Origin: Erodium maritimum
Taxonomy: Eukaryota; Streptophyta; Magnoliopsida; Geraniales; Geraniaceae
Direction of reading: 5' to 3'
Length of the DNA: 64,000 bases
Assembly (NCBI GenBank): GCA_963921825.1
Contig: OY997591.1
Coordinates: forward strand, 21,447,515-21,511,514
Shown: positions 56,746 to 64,000 of the stretch, one piece after another
Numbering within the stretch: the first letter of the stretch is position 1
How the letters are laid out: each line of letters begins with the position of its first letter
Position numbers and translations under genes: made by a program
The notes under the pieces: model-generated
Told to the model about the DNA's origin: nothing
Seen by the model: only the letters and a program-made list of their open reading frames with translations
Database searches by the model: none

Positions 56746-57866
56746 GCTCCCGACCTCCCTCTCCGATTCCGTCATGCAGCCAAACCGCCCATGGAGTCCC
56801 TACCCCCCTCGGGCCGTGCATGGACAGTTGTAGCACTTCGCGATCCGTTTTCCGACGCCGCACCAACACCCCCGCACCGATCAGCCGCCCTGGTATCGTA
56901 GGCCGGTGCCAACTTGGCACATGCTCGAACCCTACCGCGAGCATCCTCCCTGTCTGTCGGCGCCTTATTTTCAATCAGGGGGAGTGGCCACCGGCCGTAT
57001 GCAGGGGCGCCAGTCTCTGGGCTCGCAGGGCCCTCGTCGGCTTTGTTTCAGACCCCTGCCGGTAACTGGAACCCCTTTGGGTTTCCTACTCCAACTTTGT
57101 CGCCGGTCAAGCGTCGTGGTCCGAGGCCTCCGAGGTCCAGGACAGTGACGGTGATCATCCCGATGGAAGAGTCCACTTTACCAGCAATGGTCATTCCTAT
57201 TGTGGAGGGAGAAGTAGGGTTGCGGACACAGGGACAGTTGCCTCACCAATCTCTAGGCTCTAGGGCTCCAGCCCGTCGCTACAATCAGGAGTGCATACCG
57301 GCGAACCTTAGAGGCCTGCTGAAGTATGATCCAGCAATCGGTCCTCGACCCCGAAAGAACAGGCTGGGAAGCGGGACAGGGGAATCCGAAGGAGTACCTC
57401 GCACACAGGAGCATAACGAGGAGGTCAGACTGGAACATGACCAAGAGAAGCAGACGGGGGGGGGGGGGGGGGCATGGTTCCCCGCGGGGAGAATGATAAG
57501 CCTCGGAGGGGGTGGAAAGGACTCTTTAGGACCTATATCCATAGACACGGGACTACCATTGTCGGGAAGTCTTGGGAAATCCGCATTCAAGGCATTATTT
57601 TCAGGTCTTTATTTTGTCTTAGGTCGAATAAATTGTTGGGTAGCTAGGATTAGGTCCTTGGGTTTTGTTCTTTTTGAAATGTCGGTGAAAGGAACTCCTA
57701 AGTTCGGCTCTGCGATTCAAAGAAGACTATTTTTATGGATCCAAGAGCGTCGGATTGACTACGGTCGATCGGGACAAATATCTGTAATCCTGGACAGTTA
57801 TGCCCTACCCTGTAAAGTTGATGTTCTACAATAATACAATACCTCTATACTCGTTTCAAAAAAAAA
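56746..57866 (+). mobile_element. Probable LINE-derived 3' segment with poly(A) tail
   Basis: The right end reads TAATACAATACCTCTATACT and then a 9-nt poly(A) run at 57858-57866, a typical plant LINE 3' end. An open frame of 306 codons (56914-57834) precedes it. It contains basic and proline-rich stretches (VKRRGPRPPRSR, ARRYNQECIPANLRGL) but no domain I recognise, and a G17 run at 57456-57472 gives poly-glycine. It could be an ORF1-like remnant of a deleted LINE. I found no target duplication, probably because the left part was rearranged or hidden by the solo LTR inserted at 50742. Confidence 0.45.
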
Positions 57867-58117
57867 GTAGTCATTTATTATCACTTTATACCACAAATAT
57901 AATGAACATATAAGAATCGACGGTCGACAAAGCAAGAGTTGTGATGTTTGGAAAACCCAAGAATCTAGTGTTTGGATTTGAAGTTAAGGAGATAAACAAT
58001 GAGAGCTTGGTTTCGAAGAAGGATGATTAATCTCGCATTGGACTTCCGGATCCAATGTATTTGCTCTCAGATTTGGAGACGGGGCATGTGGAAGGGTCGC
58101 ATATGATCATGACAAAC
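57867..58117. other. Short unassigned stretch
   Basis: About 250 bp with no coding or terminal-repeat signal, between the LINE-like poly(A) and the Harbinger left flank. Confidence 0.4.
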
Positions 58118-58120
58118 TTA

Positions 58121-60194
58121 GAGCACCTGCATCGTACGTACCATGGAACGCACACCGCGCACCACACAATACGACGATGTGATGCGTGGTTCGCGAACTA
58201 CGCACCACATCGTCGCGGTGCGTAGGGCGATGCACGCACCAAAAATATGGTGTGTGGTGAGCTCCTTGTATGATTCGGTCGCGGCCAATCAAAGCCTTCT
58301 ACTTGACAGGGAGAAGGAAAAAAATCAAACAGTTGGTCAACTATCCGATTCCAACGGTTATTATTTATTTTGAATCAAAATAATTAATTAAAAAATATAA
58401 ACAATAATTTTTCTGCACCTATAAATACTCCTTCCCCCATTCATCCAACCCATACCACTTCTCTCTACTTTTCCTCTCCAAATTCCCACATTTATATCGA
58501 TCAACAATGTCTGACAACGAGACTCAAACGAAGGAGGAGCTCGAATCCGAACGTCTCGAGGTGGAAGTTGAACTTCATGCTTGGGAGCAACGACTCCGGT
58601 GGAGGACCGATAGAATGTTGCAGAAAGAAATGCCACAAATCAACACATGGAGGCAAATGATCGAAAGTGGGAAAGGTTCCCGGATAGAGATTCAAAGAGG
58701 TGGTCTCGATGCCCACAACCAACAGATGAGGGATTATTTTATCGAGAACACAATTTATGGGCCCGAGATGTTCAGCCGTCAATTTCGTATGTCCCGACCA
58801 CTATTTCAATTGGTTATGGATGCGGTTGTGGCGCGTGACGATTAATTCATCCAGAAGGTCGACGGTTTTGGACGCTTGGGGTTATCGACGCACCAGAAAT
58901 GCACCGCCGCGATCTGAATGCTAGCGTATGGGTGCTCAGTCGATTCATTGGATGAAAACCTATGTATGGGGGTAAGTACTATACTCAAATGTTTATAACT
59001 TTTTTGTCAAGCCGTTATTGAGGTGTTCATGGAGGTATATGAGCGGAAGCCAACACCGAAAGACATGCAGCGATTACTCGAATCGGGATACAACCGAGGC
59101 TTCCCCAATATGATTAGCAGTCTTGACTGCATCCATTGGAAGTGGAAGAATTGCCCATTCGCATTGTAAGGAGCCTTCGATCGGGGAGACCACCACGAGG
59201 ACCCAACCATTATGCTGGAAGCGGTAGCGTCTGGTGATTTATGAATTTGGCATGCGTTTTTCGGTATGTCTGGCTCGAACAACGACGTCAACGTCCTCCA
59301 TGCCGGTCACTTATTCGACGACGCTTTCCATGTCCGTGACCTCGATGTGGAGTACGAGATCAACGGGCATCGCTACGATCGCTCGTATTATTTAATTGAC
59401 GGAATTTATCCCACATGGAGTCGGTTCGTGAAGTCGATTCGCCATCCCTATACTCACAAAGAGAAATTGTTTGCTAAAGTCCAAGAAGGTGCTCGGAAAG
59501 ATATTGAACGGGCTTTTGGCGTCCTTCAAGCCCAGTGGCACATAATTTTAAGGTCTACTCGTATTTGGAATGTTGATACTTTGGCCAATATGATGCATGC
59601 TTGTATCATTCTACACAACATGATTGTGGAGGATGAACGTGAACGGTACGAAGCATGGGATGACGAATTGTATTTCGAGCCCCCTTCGAAAATACCTGGT
59701 TGGACACCACCTCAACGATGGCATCAAGGAGCCCCCTTGCCCTACCAACAACGAGTTCGTACTCGAATAAGCGTCATAAACGATGCGACCCACCGGCACT
59801 CGAACAAGACCTTATTGAGCACATATGAGGTCGGTTTAGAGGGACTTACCAAGAGTCAGACGACGACGACGACTCCGAGTAGTTAGATGAGTTAATAAAT
59901 TTGATGTACCAAAAGCATTGTATTTTGACGTACTATTCAAGAAGTATTGAAATGTCAAGTTTCATTATCTATTTTATTTAATTAATTTTATTAATTATTT
60001 ATTTTTGTATTTAATTAATTAATTAATTAATTTTATCGAATTTTTTTAAAATTTTATTTAGTATTTAGTGTTTTAAATATAAATTTAATAAATTCAACAA
60101 AAACATAATTAATTATACAGTCAACATCTACTTATCACCTCTACAACCTCTACAAACCATGATCCTTATACATGATCCTCACAATGCGGTGCTC
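58121..60194 (+). mobile_element. PIF/Harbinger element C with broken transposase gene
   Basis: The left tip GAGCACCTGCATCGTACG and right tip (read inward) GAGCACCGCATTGTGAGG enclose 2074 bp. The left flank is TTA (58118-58120); the right flank is TCT, so the three-base duplication is not preserved or the right limit is off by a few bases. The tips belong to the same GAGCA(C/T)C type as elements A and B. It encodes the DDE transposase but no Myb-like ORF1. It lies 283 bp beyond the MTR4 stop codon, so it may overlap or adjoin the MTR4 3' untranslated region. Confidence 0.8.
58507..59886 (+). pseudogene. PIF/Harbinger transposase (DDE_Tnp_4, HARBI1-like), broken
   Basis: The start MSDNETQTKEELESERLEVE leads into the helical N-terminal region (MRDYFIENTIYGPEMFSRQF, RMSRPLFQLVMDAV) and a helix-turn-helix segment (GLSTHQKCTAAI). 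The catalytic core has all three acidic residues of the DDE set in place: Asp in SLDCIHWKWKNCP (59125-59127), Asp in GMSGSNNDVNVLH (59284-59286) and Glu in RKDIERAFGVLQ (59506-59508), followed by the conserved ACIILHNMIVEDE. The gene is dead: at least five in-frame stops (first TAA at 58843-58845; later ones include TGA at an Arg position near 58917 and TGA at a Trp position near 59243) and a one-base frameshift near 59015. The segment 59266-59886 is still open for 206 codons. The family cuts and pastes elements at TWA sites together with a Myb-like partner. Confidence 0.9.
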
Positions 60195-60476
60195 TCTCAA
60201 ATTTAAAAGTTCACATATTGACCTACACAAGCCATCTTAGTCACTGCATGATCCCCACGCATGCTCTGTACAATTTACATGCTCTTATAGTAGTTGGATG
60301 TCAAACTTGGATATTCTCTGCAATAAAAACATCTTCTGATACCTTATAGAGTTTTAAATCCGTTTAGAATATGTATTAATAGAGAGTCAAACTAGATTGA
60401 GTATTCGACCGTATTCTAATCGTCAAAATTATACAAACAAAATTAATAATGTTACAAAATTGTGGGTAAAGTAAAA
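60195..60476. other. 3' flank of MTR4, AT-rich
   Basis: Likely contains the 3' untranslated region of the minus-strand helicase gene. Several A/T-rich words could serve as poly(A) signals, but none stands out. It separates the Harbinger right end from the MTR4 stop codon. Confidence 0.45.
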
Positions 60477-63400
60477 CTACAAGTAGAGAGAGGCGGCAAA
60501 GACAATGTCCCTCTTGATCTTGGAGACAGCTTCTTCCAATTTAGCCTCAAGCTCTGTTTCTCCCACAGACTTTGCTGCTTGTATAAGCTGCTGAAGTACT
60601 TCCTCCAACCTCCTTATGGCCCTGATCAAGCTCCCCTCAAATACCTGAGTTATTTCCATTATCTCATAGAACTTTGACCCTTTTGCCCACGCATACACAG
60701 CCTCCATGATATCCGGTCGGAATGAACTCACAAATCTTTCCACGTCTATCTGCACCTGAAATGAAACACGCAAACAAACACTTTCAGCCACATCATTTCC
60801 ATGTAATGCACTTCTTTAGAGTATTAGTTACCTTGCACTCAAGCTGAACTTTGGCGACCCTCCTGGCTGTATCTTGCAACTGTGCAAATAGCAAGTCAAG
60901 TTCCTCCCGAGGCTTTGTAGCGTCTTGCAGCTTCTCCTGCCATACAAAACAAGAGAGAAGAGCCACCATCTCTTCCACCTTTATGTCCTTCAGAACCCCA
61001 TTGAACATTAGCTCTGTCAACGTCAGTTCATCTGCACTACTGATTTCACATGCTACTTTCCCCTTCAACTCTACCACATCATCCCTCGTCGCATATCTGC
61101 AATTTCACGTCCATCCACTTTTTGTTATACAATTAATCTATGAAATGCACAAATATTGAATAACCAGGACACATGATTAAAAATGATGTGGAAAGAATTG
61201 GGATGGAAAAATTACCCTAGCCTCCTTAGAACCCGTTTTCGTGCCTTGAGTTCATCTTTAAAAGCCAATGCAGTGGAAGATCGCATGGCTCTCCTGATAC
61301 CTTTGATCTTGGCCGTCAATTCTTGTTTCTTGTATAATACTTTAAGCTTTTGCTCAATGAGAGGAGATTTGGCAACTTCGTGCTTGTCAAATAGACTCTC
61401 CAGGGCCTCTATTCTGCGGGCTGCTTTTTTGTATGAGCTGCTTTGAACCTGAAGACCGGCAAAAGTAGGAAATTGTAACAATTAAAGAAAGTCGGATCAG
61501 AAACAAAAAAAAAAAGCTGAGGATGACAAAACTAAAGCAATATACCTTCATATCATCCTCGGGATCAAGGAGAGGCACCCCTTCTTTAGCAAATCTAGAA
61601 AGCACTTCCGAAACCTTCTTCAGGGTGTTTTCTCGTGCTTCCAAAGGCAAAAGATCCTTTGCTATGATCACACGAACACTACTTAAGCTATGAACCTGCA
61701 CATTGAGAAATTAATACGACAGCAACTTCTTTCCTTTGCTAAAAGGACATAAAAATATAAGAGAAAATTTGTGGGTTCTGCCGAATGACATTAGGATCAA
61801 GCAAAATTATCAAATAAAAAACTTATCTTGAGAAGTATTTTTCTGTGCCAAATTACAAATCAAGTTGAGAGAATTCTATTCTCTAAATGCTTCACAAAAA
61901 GAAAAACTAAATTTCTTCTCCATGGAGCAGGTGTATGTATATTGGAAAAAAGAAAGATATTGGACTCAGACACTGCTGTGACATTTTCCATTGAACCCCT
62001 GAATCGGAAAATTTTGACCCAATTCTATTAGTCATGAATTTACAATTTCAAATGAAAGCAAGAGCATAAATGATTCATGGAAGACATCAAGGCAAAAAAG
62101 ATACTGTAGCTCAACAAAAAATCGATGCATACAGATAGAGCGTATGGCCATCAGAAACTTTACCTGAGAAATAGGAACAGAAACAACAATTGGTTCACCA
62201 GGTTCTTTCAATGGGACAATTTTAATTGTTTTTTTCGCAACTCCCTCTCTCATCTTTACACATCTTGTAAGAACATCCACAGTGTAGTTTGCTTCTTCTG
62301 GTTTTGTATTCGTATCATCTGGACAATTCATCCCTCTTGGTAAACAAAACTTGTATTAAGAAGAAATATAGTTTACCCAAAATAATTTTTTAAAAAATCA
62401 CCTTCTGAGACACTTTTGACCCTCTCAAAATTGATTATAACCCCCCACGTAACCTGGTCCTCAATGGAGATAACAGGGGAATTTTCATCACTCTTAGTGC
62501 ACTCAATGCACACAAGTCTGCCTGGTTGCAAGAAGGGTAAACAGTATTTAGGGGAAAGCACAATATCACGAACATCCTTCTTCAGACTTCTGTATTGTTG
62601 TATCAAATTGTAGTAACTCTTCAAGCTATCTTCTTCTTCAATTACAATTGAATCTTTCTCTTCTTCAAGGTTCTTTGCTTGTTTCTGCAATTATAGTACT
62701 ATTAAGTAATGGTAATTAAAAAAATATACTCTCAGAATAATGAATACAAAATTCATAGTAAATTCGGAAGATCTTCAATCTCTACAATCTTTGAACTTAT
62801 TACAGACAAGTTCATCAGCATGTTCGGTTCTTAAATTCTGAAAACCAATAATCATTGTGCTACTATTCTTTCCCTACTTTTGGAAGGGTTCCCATTTTCA
62901 ATCCAGCAATGTGATACAATCTGATATTGCTTGAATAATTACTTTACACGATAAGGAAAATCTCAACCAAACTCGAACTATAATTGGAAAACCACAACAT
63001 CACTCAAACTCCAATTCTGGACTCTGAAAATATCAACTAACCTCAAGATCAGGAATGGCACGGTCAGCTTGGAACTGGTAGAATGAGTTTCGGAGTAAGT
63101 GCTCAGCATTTCCATCCTCAGACCGCATTTGATTCAAAAGCATGTTATAGCTTAAATGAAATGCACTGAAAAAACAAAGGGGAAAGCTCAGGCAACAATT
63201 CATAGACTGACAAAAGAGGGAAACTTAAACTTGAAAAAAATTCAGTTAAACTTCAAGGTTCTTTATTTTGAAGGAGAGCTTTGGCACAACAATAATGTTA
63301 ATACTTTGTGACCTTGAAGTCAAAAGGTTCAAGCTACAAGACCCTCTCTGGAAAAGTTAGGGTAAGCCAACTTGCACAATTAACTAACTCTCTCCATACT

Positions 63401-63883
63401 TCACACAATAGTGGAAGTCTCATGCAACGCACCCCCTTTTTAAGATTCTCTTTTCCTTAAATGTTGTAACTCAAGGGCATGCAAAAGCTCACTCAGAACT
63501 ACATATCTTCCTGCTAAACCCCTCAACTGCAAACTATTAAATATAAATTCCAGAATCTAAGCATGTTCTGGTTGTGGCATATTGTTGTATTAGCCATTTA
63601 AAAAAAATAGGAGCATAGAAAAGAATGCAAACCTGTTCAAAGAGTCGGCACTTCCTTTAAGCATAGTTTTAGCAGTAGAAGGCTCAATTTTCTCATCTAC
63701 CATGAGGATGCATATCCCACGTTCATCTATACCTCGACGCCCAGCACGGCCACTCATCTGTATGTACTCACCACTGGATATCCATCTAAACTTATCTCCA
63801 TCAAATTTACGGACATTTGTAAATACCACAGTTTTTGCAGGCATATTCAAACCAATACTGAAGGTCTCTGTGGCAAACAAACA
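60477..63883 (-). CDS. MTR4: MTR4-type nuclear exosome DExH RNA helicase, 3' part, 8 coding exons
   Basis: Partial host gene; the 5' part is beyond the right edge. Exons (minus strand): 63883-63633, 63165-63042, 62684-62402, 62333-62164, 61695-61546, 61448-61216, 61096-60832 and 60755-60477, all with GT-AG introns, totalling 585 codons with the stop TAG at 60477-60479. The first visible exon has helicase motif V ([20 protein letters not shown]) and motif VI ([17 protein letters not shown]). The arch/KOW region follows ([32 protein letters not shown]) and then the long helical C-terminal DSHCT domain, ending [17 protein letters not shown]-like and [15 protein letters not shown]. The protein unwinds RNA in the nucleus or nucleolus to feed the exosome, mainly in rRNA precursor and by-product processing. 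The C terminus fits plant MTR4 better than its paralogue HEN2. No break is seen. Confidence 0.92.
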
Positions 63884-64000
63884 CTGAAAATAAAATGTTT
63901 CAGTCTTTATAGTTCCTAGAGAATCAAATAGACTAAAATATTACCAAGACAAGTATATAAATTAACCCGATAAAATGAAAATTACGCTCTTTTCACGTGG
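63884..64000 (-). other. MTR4 intron continuing beyond the window
   Basis: The sequence upstream of the acceptor at 63885-63884 is intron-like (AT-rich, polypyrimidine on the minus strand). No further coding exon can be recognised before the edge. Confidence 0.6.

Noticed and set aside
58960-59024. Possible intron in the Harbinger C transposase (GGGGTAAGT donor-like site)
   Set aside because: The sequence reads through as transposase-like (MGVSTILKCL, then AVIEVFMEVY) across this stretch with one stop and a one-base shift, so decay explains it better than splicing.
1-64000. tRNA, rRNA, riboswitch or other structured RNA genes
   Set aside because: I saw no cloverleaf with internal A/B boxes, no rRNA-like blocks and no known riboswitch core. 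The TGGTATCAGAGC-like matches are LTR primer-binding sites, not tRNA genes.

Overview
The window is a transposon-rich stretch of a flowering-plant (eudicot-like) nuclear genome. It holds two recognisable host genes with GT-AG introns. One is a complete ROOT UV-B SENSITIVE family gene (RUS6-like, 13 coding exons, + strand, 25921-29819). The other is the 3' half of an MTR4-type nuclear exosome RNA helicase gene (8 coding exons, - strand, 60477-63883, continuing beyond the right edge). Both reconstructed exon chains keep frame from end to end: 501 codons including the stop for RUS6, and 585 for the visible part of MTR4. Almost everything else is transposable-element DNA.

Layout. 1-4277: broken Ty1/Copia fossil with its 3' LTR. 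4278-7004: AT-rich DNA with an AACCGG-rich, hAT-like patch. 7005-about 9900: hAT element with a lightly broken three-exon transposase gene (- strand). 10787-15325: L1-type LINE (- strand) with a 16-bp target-site duplication (TSD). About 15940-16110: the end of another hAT element, interrupted by a 451-bp hAT MITE with a perfect 8-bp TSD. 17380-20850: Copia fragments and a probable LINE tail. 21105-21495: inverted-repeat MITE. 21531-25641: non-autonomous hAT with a perfect 8-bp TSD that carries two PIF/Harbinger elements, one with a Myb-like ORF1. It ends about 105 bp before the TATA box of RUS6.

Between the host genes lie a Harbinger ORF1-like pseudogene (30930-31860), a 105-bp MITE, a Ty3/Gypsy fossil with both LTRs and TSD AAGCC (32497-44458, recent), and a Copia fossil with both LTRs and TSD ATACT (44591-50433). 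They are followed by a solo Gypsy-type LTR nested in a second solo LTR (52287-55770 within 50742-56745), a LINE-like segment with a poly(A) tail (to 57866), and a Harbinger element with a broken DDE transposase (58121-60194) that ends 283 bp from the MTR4 stop codon.

No rRNA, tRNA, CRISPR array or clearly novel system was seen. The most informative content is the order of insertions. Exact target duplications date the events relative to each other: a MITE inside a hAT terminal repeat, two Harbingers inside a hAT in the RUS6 promoter region, and a solo LTR inside a solo LTR. Four long G/C homopolymers (17-25 nt) inside unrelated repeats deserve an assembly check. All calls come from reading the sequence; no database search was possible.
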